Both the position numbers and the translations under genes were made by a program. A stretch of 64,000 nucleotides of DNA from Aquabacterium sp. (lineage in GTDB: Bacteria > Pseudomonadota > Gammaproteobacteria > Burkholderiales > Burkholderiaceae_C): NCBI RefSeq assembly GCF_030652515.1, contig NZ_JAUSAR010000217.1, positions 37,670 to 101,669 of the forward strand, in the 5' to 3' direction. A model generated the notes under the pieces. That model ran no database searches and was not told the DNA's origin. It was given only the letters and a program-made list of their open reading frames with translations. Numbering within the stretch: the first letter of the stretch is position 1; the number at the start of each line of letters is the position of its first letter. Of this stretch, positions 33,615 through 41,227 are shown in pieces.

Positions 33615-35093
33615 TTAGGCCCCGCTGGGCAGTTCTGCAACCAGGCGCAGCGACACCGACAACTCATCCAGCTGGAAATGCGGGCGCACGAAAGCGACCG
33701 CACGGTACACCCCAGGTCGTCCGGGGACTTCCTGCACCTCGATGGATGCCTCCCTGAGGGGGTATTTGGCTTTGGCTTCTTGCGACGCACTGTCGTCGGC
33801 CAAAACATACTGAGCAATCCAAGCATTGAGGAAGCTCTCGACATTGCCCGCCGAGGCAAAGCTGCCGATCTTGTCGCGCATCATCGCCTTGAGGTAGTGC
33901 GCGATGCGGCATACCGAGAAGATGTACTGCAGTTGCGATGCCAAGGTGGCGTTGGCCGTGGCGGCAGGGTTGTCATACTTCTTGTGCTTTTGCACCGATT
34001 GCGCACCAAAGAAGGCGGCGTAGTCGGTGTTCTTGCAATGGACCAGGGGGATGAAGCCCAGGTCGCTGAGCTCTTTCTCGCGGCGGTCGGTGATCGAGAT
34101 TTCGGTGGGGCACTTCAAGGCCACTTCGCCATCGTCGGTCTTGAAGGTGTGGGTGGGCAGGTCTTCGACCAGGCCGCCACCCTCCACGCCACGGATGGCC
34201 GCGCACCAGCCGTACATTTCGAACGCCGAAGTCAAGCGGGCACCAAAGGCGTAGGCGGCATTCACCCACAGGTACTTGCTGTGGTCGGTGCCGTCGATGT
34301 CTTCGACAAAGTTGAAGCCTTCGGTGGTGTTGCCATCCTTGGGGTCAAAAGGCAGACGGCCCAGGAAGCGCGGCAAGGTCAAAGCCACATAGCGTGAATC
34401 TTCCGACTCGCGGAAGGACTTCCACTTGGCGTATTCCACGGTGTCGAACACCTTGGCCATGTCGCGTGGCTTGCCCAGGTCGGTGAAGGTGTCCAGACCC
34501 ATCAGCTCGGGCGAGGCCGCCGAGATGAATGGCGCATGAGCGGCGGCCGCCACATGCGACATCTGGTCCAAGAAGTACATGTCTTCAGCGCCGCGGCCCG
34601 CTTCGAAGTCGCCGATCAGGGCCGCGAAAGGGGCGCCACCAAAGGTTCCGAACTCTTCTTCGTAGACCTTCTTGAACAAAGCTGACTGGTCGAAGTCGAT
34701 GGCGGTTTTGAAGTCTTTGACGAGCTCTTTCTTGGTGGCATTGAACACCTTGATCTTGAGCTTCTCGCCGGTGGAGGTCTGCTTGCACAGGTAGTGCAGG
34801 CCGGTCCACGAGGACTCCAGTTTCTGGAACTCGGCGGCGTGCATCACTTCGCTAAGCTGGTCGGAAATCAGGCGGTCAATCTCGGCGATGCGGGCGTCCA
34901 GCGTGGCCGACAGGTTGTCGGAGACCACCACCGTGCCTTGCAGCACTTCCTTGACCAACTCGCCAATGATGTCCTTGGCGCGGGCGTGCTCGGTGTCGGT
35001 CTTGGCGACCTTGCTTTTGGCGACGATGTCGTCCAGCAGGCTGAAGGCGTCGGCGGCCACGGGCTGGCCATTGGATTGCAGTTGTGCGCTCAT
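33615..35093 (-). CDS. tssC: T6SS contractile sheath large subunit TssC
   Basis: 492 aa. Family hallmarks include EFQKLESSWTGLHYLCKQT, FGTFGGAPFAALIGDFEAG, and the C-terminal EVPGRPGVYRAVAFVRPHFQLDEL. With TssB it forms the sheath around the Hcp tube. It starts four bases after the tssB stop, an arrangement that keeps the two sheath subunits at equal amounts. Confidence 0.95.
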   Translation of the reverse strand: MSAQLQSNGQPVAADAFSLLDDIVAKSKVAKTDTEHARAKDIIGELVKEVLQGTVVVSDNLSATLDARIAEIDRLISDQLSEVMHAAEFQKLESSWTGLHYLCKQTSTGEKLKIKVFNATKKELVKDFKTAIDFDQSALFKKVYEEEFGTFGGAPFAALIGDFEAGRGAEDMYFLDQMSHVAAAAHAPFISAASPELMGLDTFTDLGKPRDMAKVFDTVEYAKWKSFRESEDSRYVALTLPRFLGRLPFDPKDGNTTEGFNFVEDIDGTDHSKYLWVNAAYAFGARLTSAFEMYGWCAAIRGVEGGGLVEDLPTHTFKTDDGEVALKCPTEISITDRREKELSDLGFIPLVHCKNTDYAAFFGAQSVQKHKKYDNPAATANATLASQLQYIFSVCRIAHYLKAMMRDKIGSFASAGNVESFLNAWIAQYVLADDSASQEAKAKYPLREASIEVQEVPGRPGVYRAVAFVRPHFQLDELSVSLRLVAELPSGA

Positions 35094-35097
35094 GGTG

Positions 35098-35613
35098 TCA
35101 CTCCTCGGCTTGGTGTGTTTCTGCGCCCAGCTGCTTGAGCTGTTCGGTGTTGCTCAGGACATCGCCCAGGACGTCTTCCAGCTTTTCGTTGCCGGCCATC
35201 TTGTTGCGCAAATCGGAAAGCTTGGTGCGGGCTTCCAGCAATTTGCGCAGGGGCTCGACCTGCTCGACCACCGACTCCGGGCGGAAGTCGTCGATCTTCT
35301 TGAAATCGAGGTTGACGGCGAACTCGCCGCCATCAGCGCTGAGCTTGTTCTTGACGCGGTAGCTGGCGCGGGGCGCCATGCCCGACAGCACTTCGTCGAA
35401 GTTGTCCAGGTCCACGTTGACGAACTTGCGGTCTTTCAAGCGGACGACCGGCTTGTCAGGATCAGGCTGGCCGGTGAAATCACCCATCACGCCCATCACA
35501 AAAGGCAATTCCTTTTGCTCGATCGCATCGCCGATCTCGACGTCATACGTCAATTGAACACGTGGGGGGCGAACACGCTCCAGACGCTTTTGAACACTGT
35601 CGTTTTTGGCCAT
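35098..35613 (-). CDS. tssB: T6SS contractile sheath small subunit TssB
   Basis: 171 aa. Typical TssB: DSVQKRLERVRPPRVQLTYDVEIGDAIEQKELPFVMGVMGDFTG at the start, then DRKFVNVDLDNFDEVL and the C-terminal helix with LRNKMAGNEKLEDVL. It forms the sheath protomer with TssC and carries the segment recognised with TssC by ClpV. An RBS-like GAGAGGAG stretch precedes the ATG; 27 bp separate it from the TPR lipoprotein gene. Confidence 0.95.
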   Translation of the reverse strand: MAKNDSVQKRLERVRPPRVQLTYDVEIGDAIEQKELPFVMGVMGDFTGQPDPDKPVVRLKDRKFVNVDLDNFDEVLSGMAPRASYRVKNKLSADGGEFAVNLDFKKIDDFRPESVVEQVEPLRKLLEARTKLSDLRNKMAGNEKLEDVLGDVLSNTEQLKQLGAETHQAEE

Positions 35614-35640
35614 GACAAAACTCCTCTCTGTGGAAACTGA

Positions 35641-36342
35641 TTACTTCAAAGCACCAAAGGGGTTGTTGCGCCCTCCGGCCGCCGGCGGCGCGGCATTGAG
35701 CGCGCTCACCGGATTGGTGGCTGGGGTTCTGGCTGCAGAGGCCACCACCGGTGCGGGAGCGGTGGCCACGGGACGAAGGGGCGAGGTCACACGGCGCTTG
35801 GCACGCACAGGCTTGACCTCAGGCCCGGAAGCCGCCGCGATTGGCGGCACGAGGATGGGCTCACCCAAGGCCTCGCGGATCAGCTTGGCCACGCTTTCGG
35901 CTTCTGTGCGTGCTGAGCCATTGACTTCATTGGCCTTGCGCAATTGCTCCAGCGCCTGGGCGCTGACACGCAAGCCGCTGACGGCCAGGATGCTTTTGGC
36001 GGTGAGGTCGGTGGTATCGCGCTGCAAGGTCTCTTGCGCCGCCGTGATGGCCTGGCCATACTGGCGCGCATCGAAATAAATCTGGGCTTTGCGCAGCCAG
36101 GGCGTCTTGCTGGCCGGATCGACCTTGATGGCCGTGTCCAACTCCACCAAAGCGTCTTCGGTCTTGCCCAGCTTCTGGGCTTTGTCGGCGGCATCAAGGC
36201 GCTCGGTCAGCTTCTCGGCGGTGGCGGCACTGGCCGCAGCAGCATCACCTTGTTTGGGCGCAATGCTGCAAGCCGTCAAGGCGCAAAGAAGAGAAGCCAT
36301 CACCGCGCTCAACAGGCCGCGGCGCACATGGGTATACAGCAA
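35641..36342 (-). CDS. TPR-type lipoprotein, first gene of the tssB operon
   Basis: 233 aa. A signal peptide ends in a lipobox LTAC (Cys25), so the protein is a probable lipoprotein. Residues about 40-170 contain TPR-like helical repeats (AQKLGKTEDALVELDTAIKVDPASKTPWLRKAQIYFDARQYGQAITAAQ). A Pro/Ala/Arg-rich disordered tail follows. It shares the minus-strand operon with tssB and starts from the divergent T6SS control region. Lipoproteins with TPRs beside T6SS genes are seen in Burkholderiales, but their exact role is not known to me. Confidence 0.82.
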   Translation of the reverse strand: MLYTHVRRGLLSAVMASLLCALTACSIAPKQGDAAAASAATAEKLTERLDAADKAQKLGKTEDALVELDTAIKVDPASKTPWLRKAQIYFDARQYGQAITAAQETLQRDTTDLTAKSILAVSGLRVSAQALEQLRKANEVNGSARTEAESVAKLIREALGEPILVPPIAAASGPEVKPVRAKRRVTSPLRPVATAPAPVVASAARTPATNPVSALNAAPPAAGGRNNPFGALK

Positions 36343-36440
36343 TTTGGGAACTCCCTGAACAGTTTATGTTGACCTCGGCATCACGCTCTCGCTGTGGCCG
36401 ACAGGTCGAATTAAAGCCGAAAACATCTGGCCGACTTCTC

Positions 36441-36504
36441 CCCCTTTGGGGTGCGTTACAGACTCTTGCATTCGGTTGCAACTGGTCTACCCCCTTGATG
36501 GGGG
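36441..36504. promoter_or_regulatory. Two GC-rich dyads in the divergent T6SS control region
   Basis: The 203-bp gap between the TPR lipoprotein and tssJ genes must hold promoters for both arms. It contains two similar inverted repeats, CCCCCTTTGGGG (36441-36452) and CCCCCTTGATGGGGG (36490-36504), 38 bases apart. They could be regulator-binding sites or small hairpins. No convincing sigma-54 or sigma-70 promoter was identified by eye. Confidence 0.4.
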
Positions 36505-36545
36505 ATGCCTCCAAATCAGGGCATCGGCGTTCTTACACTAGCGGC

Positions 36546-37235
36546 ATGAACACAGGGATGGAGACACGGTTGGGCGCGCTGTTGAGCGCATGGATGCTGA
36601 TGGGCCTATGCGCCTGCACATCAACGCCACCCGTCAAAGTGCCCCCCACCGAACTTGAGCGGCTGAGCATGCCGAAAGAGGCGCCCAGTGGCTCGGTGAT
36701 GGAAACGATTGGCGGCTACAAGGACAAGGCGCTGGAGGCGATTGGCTTGAAGAAGCCCGAGTTGCCGCCAGTGCCCGAAGTGCAGTTGCCGAACCGCAAG
36801 ATCACTTGGCGCATTCATGCCAGCGATTCACTCAACGTCGCACCGTCCGGCGAATCAGTGGCACTGCTCACGCGCATCTACAAGCTGCGCAGCCCCAACG
36901 CTTTCCTGCAAGCACCCTACGAGGTGTTTGGCGATCCCGCCAAAGAGAAAGCACACATGGGCGATGACGTGATCGAAACGCGTGATGTCCAGATGATCCC
37001 GGGCCAGCACGATGAGGTGCTCGACAAGGTCGCCCGCGAAGTCCGCTACGTCGGCATCGTCGCCTTGTTTCGCAAGCCGTCCCCCCAACGCTGGCGCCAT
37101 GCCTTTCGCAGCGAATCCGCCGAGAAGAGCGGCCTGTCCATCGGGCTGCACGCCTGTGCCATGAGTGTGCAAGTGGGCGAGCCCATCGGCCAGCCCTTGA
37201 ACCTGGCGCGCTCTGTGGCCGTGCCCTGCCCTTAA
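36546..37235 (+). CDS. tssJ: T6SS outer-membrane lipoprotein TssJ
   Basis: 229 aa from the ATG at 36546; the frame is open upstream but without start evidence. A signal peptide ends in a lipobox-like LCAC (Cys24). The C-terminal half has the TssJ pattern: WRIHASDSLNVAPSGESVALLTRIYKL, then YEVFGDP and IPGQHDEVLDKVAREVRYVGIVALF. TssJ anchors the TssLM complex to the outer membrane. A linker of about 70 residues after the lipid anchor is longer than in many TssJ proteins. First gene of the plus-strand arm. Confidence 0.9.
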   Translation: MNTGMETRLGALLSAWMLMGLCACTSTPPVKVPPTELERLSMPKEAPSGSVMETIGGYKDKALEAIGLKKPELPPVPEVQLPNRKITWRIHASDSLNVAPSGESVALLTRIYKLRSPNAFLQAPYEVFGDPAKEKAHMGDDVIETRDVQMIPGQHDEVLDKVAREVRYVGIVALFRKPSPQRWRHAFRSESAEKSGLSIGLHACAMSVQVGEPIGQPLNLARSVAVPCP

Positions 37236-37257
37236 AAAAACATTCAGCGAGCCAACC

Positions 37258-38625
37258 TTGATCCAGTCACCCAAGATCCTTTGGGGCGAAGGCTTGTTCC
37301 TTCGCCCGCAGCACTTCCAGCAACAAGACGCTTATCACGAATGGCGCCTGTCGCAGATGTCGCGCCTGTTGCACCCTTATGCCTGGGGTGTGCGCCACAT
37401 CAAGGTCGATCCCGATGCCTTGCAGACCGGCCTGTTGCGGGTGCTTGAGCTTCAAGTGGTGTTCCCCGATGGCGAGTTGTTCAACGCACCCGCCGAAGAC
37501 GAGTTGCCACCGCCCGTGGCCCTGGATTCACTTCAGGCCTCGAACGTGAATGGCGCCAGCGGCCAGGAGCTGGTGTTCCACCTGGCCCTGGCGCCTGTGC
37601 GCAGCAGCGGCACCAACTTCGCCACCTCACGCGAAGAGGCGGACACCGCCGTGCGCTACTACCGCAGCCACACGCAAGCGGCCGATGCCTACACCGATGC
37701 CGTGACCGCCGAGGTCACCGTGCTGCGCAAGTCCGCCAAGCTGCTGTCGGACAGCGAGCCCCGCGCGCATCTGGTGTCCCTGCCCTTGCTACGCATCAAG
37801 CGCACCGCCACCGGCAGCTTCGAGCACGATGGGCGCTTCATCCCACCGAGCCTGAATGTGCAAGCCTCAGCCGCACTGGTGCTGCACCTGCGTCGTTTGC
37901 TGGACGTCTTGCAAGCCAAGGTCGATGCCCTCTATGGCCTGCACCGCGAGCCCAGCAAGAACATCATCGAGTTCAGGTCGGGCGACGTCGCTTCATTCTG
38001 GTTGCTGCACACAGCCAGCTCGGCCTTCGCGGGCCTGTCGCACCTGGCCAGGCACCCCGGCCTGCACCCCGAGCGGCTGTTCGAGAAGCTGCTGGAGTTG
38101 GCGGGCGCCTTGCTGACCTTCTCCAAAACCTTCACCCTGGCCGACCTGCCCGCCTACGATCATCAGAACTCGGGCCCCGCCTTCGTTCGCCTGGACCACA
38201 TCGTGCGCGAGTTGCTGGAGACGGTTATCTCGACCCGCTACTTCTCGATCGCCTTGACCGAGCATCAGCCGTCGTTCCACCTGGGTCGCCTGGACTCCGA
38301 GCAGATCAAGCCGAGTACGCAGCTCTATTTGGGCGTGTCGGCCAGCATGTCGCCCTCGGAGTTGGTGGATGTGGTGCCCATGCGTTTCAAGCTTGGCGCG
38401 CCCGAAGACGTCGACAAGTTGGTCCTGTCGGCCATGCCCGGGGTCAAGCTGGTGCACGCGCCTCAGGTGCCCGCGGCCATACCCGTCCGGCCTGGCTGTT
38501 ATTACTTCACGCTGGAGCCTCGCGGATCGCTCTACGAACGCATGCTGCAAGCGCAGGCCCTCACGGTCTATGCACCGTCAGGCCTGAATGAACTCAAGCT
38601 GGAACTCATCGCGGTCAACCCGTGA
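37258..38625 (+). CDS. tssK: T6SS baseplate-membrane adaptor TssK
   Basis: 455 aa starting with TTG at 37258, which gives the family start KILWGEGLFLRPQHFQQQDAYHEW. Later TssK features include FDVVPMRFKLGAPEDVDKLVLSAMPGVKL-type sequence and the C-terminal PSGLNELKLELIAV. TssK connects the TssEFG baseplate to TssL and TssM and can bind effectors. The TTG start and weak ribosome-binding region suggest coupling or moderate expression; the gap from tssJ is 22 bp. Confidence 0.93.
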   Translation: MIQSPKILWGEGLFLRPQHFQQQDAYHEWRLSQMSRLLHPYAWGVRHIKVDPDALQTGLLRVLELQVVFPDGELFNAPAEDELPPPVALDSLQASNVNGASGQELVFHLALAPVRSSGTNFATSREEADTAVRYYRSHTQAADAYTDAVTAEVTVLRKSAKLLSDSEPRAHLVSLPLLRIKRTATGSFEHDGRFIPPSLNVQASAALVLHLRRLLDVLQAKVDALYGLHREPSKNIIEFRSGDVASFWLLHTASSAFAGLSHLARHPGLHPERLFEKLLELAGALLTFSKTFTLADLPAYDHQNSGPAFVRLDHIVRELLETVISTRYFSIALTEHQPSFHLGRLDSEQIKPSTQLYLGVSASMSPSELVDVVPMRFKLGAPEDVDKLVLSAMPGVKLVHAPQVPAAIPVRPGCYYFTLEPRGSLYERMLQAQALTVYAPSGLNELKLELIAVNP

Positions 38626-38656
38626 TGCAGCCCATGACTGCCCACAAGGTGATTTG

Positions 38657-39406
38657 ATGTCCACCGCCACCATCCCCCCAACGAGCGCCGTTCGCGCCAA
38701 GGAAGCCAGCAGCCTGCTGGACCTGATGTACGACGGCTTCTACCTGCTGTTCCTGCTCAAGGCCAAGCACGCCCCCCTTGAGGCCGAGGTGTTTCGCGAG
38801 CGGGTCAAGCAGTTCCTGACCGCTTTTGAGCGGGGAGCCACCCGCATGCACGCCTCGTCTGAAGACATCTACGCTTGCAAGTACGCGTTCTGCGCCACGG
38901 TGGATGAGGCCATGCTGATGTCTTCGTTCAAAGCGCGCGAATCCTGGCAGCGGCTGCCTTTGCAACTGCAGTTCTTCGGCGAGCAACTGGCGGGCGAGCA
39001 ATTCTTCACCAAGCTGGAGGACCTGCGCTCGCAAGGCGTGGCGCGCGTGAGCACGCTGGAAGTCTTCCACATGTGCCTGCTGCTGGGCTTTCAAGGCAAG
39101 TACCTGATCGAAGGCACCGAGAAGCTGGGCTATTTGACCTCACGCCTGGGTGATGAGATCTCGCGCCTGAAAGGCAAACGCGCGGCCTTTGCGCCCAGTT
39201 GGGCTGCACCCGACCAGGTGTCGCACCAGCTCAAGCATGAGGTGCCGCTGTGGGTCATCGCCTCGGTGTTCGGATTGCTGTCCTTGCTGGCCTTCGTGGG
39301 CTTGCGCTGGAACCTGAATCACTTCACGCAGCAGTCATTGGCTGAGCACCATGACATCGTGCAACTGGCACCGCAGGTGGCCAACATCACCATCACGCTG
39401 CCTTGA
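38657..39406 (+). CDS. tssL: T6SS inner-membrane protein TssL (DotU-like)
   Basis: 249 aa from the ATG at 38657 with an AAGGTG site. The cytoplasmic DotU domain (residues 14-175) has the FCATVDEAML and HMCLLLGFQGKY motifs. A single C-terminal membrane helix is at about 197-217, with a short periplasmic tail. No peptidoglycan-binding OmpA-like extension is fused. TssL normally partners TssM, but the next gene is rarA on the opposite strand, 22 bp away; tssM is not in the window. Confidence 0.93.
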   Translation: MSTATIPPTSAVRAKEASSLLDLMYDGFYLLFLLKAKHAPLEAEVFRERVKQFLTAFERGATRMHASSEDIYACKYAFCATVDEAMLMSSFKARESWQRLPLQLQFFGEQLAGEQFFTKLEDLRSQGVARVSTLEVFHMCLLLGFQGKYLIEGTEKLGYLTSRLGDEISRLKGKRAAFAPSWAAPDQVSHQLKHEVPLWVIASVFGLLSLLAFVGLRWNLNHFTQQSLAEHHDIVQLAPQVANITITLP

Positions 39407-39427
39407 GGCAACCGATCCAGGCAAACG

Positions 39428-40774
39428 TTAGCCTTTGGCACCGCGCTTGCCAGCCAGTTCGCGCAATTGCGTCAGGCGCTCACCAATCTTGATCTCCAGG
39501 CCGCGGGGCACAGGCTGGTAGAACTCCTGCGGCGTCATGCCGTCAGGGAAATAGTTTTCACCAGCGGCCACGGCATCAGGCTCGTCGTGGGCATAGCGGT
39601 AGTCCTGACCAAAGCCCAGGTTCTTCATCAGCTTGGTCGGCGCATTGCGCAGGTGCAGCGGCACGGGGCGCGTCGTGTCCTGCTTGACCCAGGCACGCAC
39701 CGCTTTGTAGGCCTTGTAGGCCGCATTGCTCTTGGGGGCCATGGCCAGGTAGATCACACATTGGGCCAAGGTCAGCTCACCTTCCGGCGTGCCGAGGCGT
39801 TCATACGTATCGGCCGCATCCAGAGCCATGCGCAGCGCGCGCGGGTCGGCCAGGCCAATGTCTTCGCTGGCCATGCGGATCAGGCGCCGTGTGATGTAGC
39901 GTGGATCGACACCGCCATCGACCATGCGCACGAACCAATACAAGGCCGCATCGGGGTCTGAGCCACGCACGGACTTGTGCAGGGCGGAGATCGTGTCGTA
40001 GAACTGATCGCCCCCCTTGTCGTACCGACGCAGTTGTTCGCCCAGGGATTTTTCAAGCGCGGCCTCATCGATGAGCGGACGCCCCTTGAGCATGCCAGTC
40101 AAGGTCTCGTAGGTGTTGAGCAAGCGCCGGGCATCGCCGTCTGCATAGGCAATCAAGCGCGTGGAAGCCTCTGGCGTCAGGGCCGCCCCTTGCAAGGCTT
40201 CTTGCCCACGCGCCAGCAATTGCGCCATGGCTTCATCGTCCATGGACCGCAAGACATGCACCGTGGCCCGCGACAGCAAGGCCGCGTTGACCTCGAACGA
40301 GGGATTTTCGGTGGTGGCGCCAATGAAGGTGAACAGGCCCGACTCCACGTGCGGCAGGAAGGCATCCTGCTGGGCCTTGTTGAAGCGGTGCACTTCGTCC
40401 ACGAAAACGATGGTGCGCAGGCCATTGCGCTGGGCCAGCAGTGCCTTGTCCACCGCTTCGCGGATGTCCTTGACGCCGCCCAGCACGGCCGAAATGCTGA
40501 GGAATTGGGCGTCAAAAGCCTGGGCCATCAGGCGCGCCAGGGTGGTCTTGCCCACACCGGGCGGACCCCACAAAATCATGGAGTGGGGCTGGCCAGACTC
40601 AAAAGCGACTCGCAAAGGTTGGCCCGCGCCCAGCAGGTGATCCTGCCCCACCACCTCATCCAGGGTCTTGGGCCGCAGGCGTTCGGCGAGGGGCGCGGCC
40701 AAAGCCGCCTTGCTCGCCGCCGCATCGCGAGACATCTCCGGGGGATCCAATGGCAAAGACAGGCTTTCTTGCAT
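39428..40774 (-). CDS. rarA: Replication-associated recombination protein A (AAA+ ATPase)
   Basis: 448 aa from the ATG at 40774. Family features are PLAERLRPKTLDEVVGQDHLLG, Walker A WGPPGVGKTTLARL, Walker B IVFVDEVHRFNKAQQDAFLPHVESG, and the C-terminal PKSNAAYKAY and PVPLHLRNAPTKLMKNLGFG. RarA (MgsA) acts at stalled replication forks. In many beta- and gammaproteobacteria it follows lolA and ftsK; here a DEAD-box gene on the other strand separates it from lolA. The upstream in-frame extension to 40801 lacks start evidence. Confidence 0.95.
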   Translation of the reverse strand: MQESLSLPLDPPEMSRDAAASKAALAAPLAERLRPKTLDEVVGQDHLLGAGQPLRVAFESGQPHSMILWGPPGVGKTTLARLMAQAFDAQFLSISAVLGGVKDIREAVDKALLAQRNGLRTIVFVDEVHRFNKAQQDAFLPHVESGLFTFIGATTENPSFEVNAALLSRATVHVLRSMDDEAMAQLLARGQEALQGAALTPEASTRLIAYADGDARRLLNTYETLTGMLKGRPLIDEAALEKSLGEQLRRYDKGGDQFYDTISALHKSVRGSDPDAALYWFVRMVDGGVDPRYITRRLIRMASEDIGLADPRALRMALDAADTYERLGTPEGELTLAQCVIYLAMAPKSNAAYKAYKAVRAWVKQDTTRPVPLHLRNAPTKLMKNLGFGQDYRYAHDEPDAVAAGENYFPDGMTPQEFYQPVPRGLEIKIGERLTQLRELAGKRGAKG

Positions 40775-40801
40775 GGAAGCATTGTCGCCGCAGCCAGCCA
40801 T

Positions 40802-41227
40802 GGCCCTTGCATTGAGGGGTGTTCAAGCATTGATCTGCGATCATGACTAGACAAGCCGCCCAGCCAATGACATAATGCGGGTTGACCCGATAACTGCTCG
40901 CCTGGTTTTCCAGACAAAACAGAAACCCGAGTTTTCGTTCATCCCCTCTGACCTTTTCAAGCCGAGTTGCACCGTCGGGTGCCAACTGATAGTCGTGTCT
41001 TGAGTCTCGGTTGGCGGCGATGCCGTCGCTTTCCAAACCGGCTCACCGTGACGCCTTGCGCTTTGGCTTTTCAGCCATCCGCCCTGTCACGCGATTCGGA
41101 CACGAATCCACAGCGACCTCACCTGTTCCAGGTTGACCAACCCTTCCGTTGGCACCTGGTCGCAGCGCTTTTGCCTTCTGGTTGCGCCGGAAGCGGCAGC
41201 GCTTTGTCCTGGCTTGAAAGAATAATC
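40802..41227 (+). other. Long untranslated leader before the DEAD-box helicase gene
   Basis: 426 bases between rarA and the DEAD-box start codon contain no convincing gene. A -10-like CATAAT lies at 40871-40876, which would give a leader of about 350 nt; no convincing -35 was found. Long leaders are common before cold-shock DEAD-box genes and can be self-regulated, but no named element was recognised here. The frame of the helicase is open through most of the leader (from 40967), but the codon pattern and family length argue against it being translated. Confidence 0.5.

Noticed and set aside
35641..36342. TPR lipoprotein considered as the missing TssA
   Set aside because: It has a signal peptide and lipobox and lacks the ImpA-type N-terminal domain, so it cannot be TssA.
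36366..36545. Upstream in-frame extension of tssJ
   Set aside because: It would cover the whole divergent control region and precede the signal peptide, leaving the lipobox internal.
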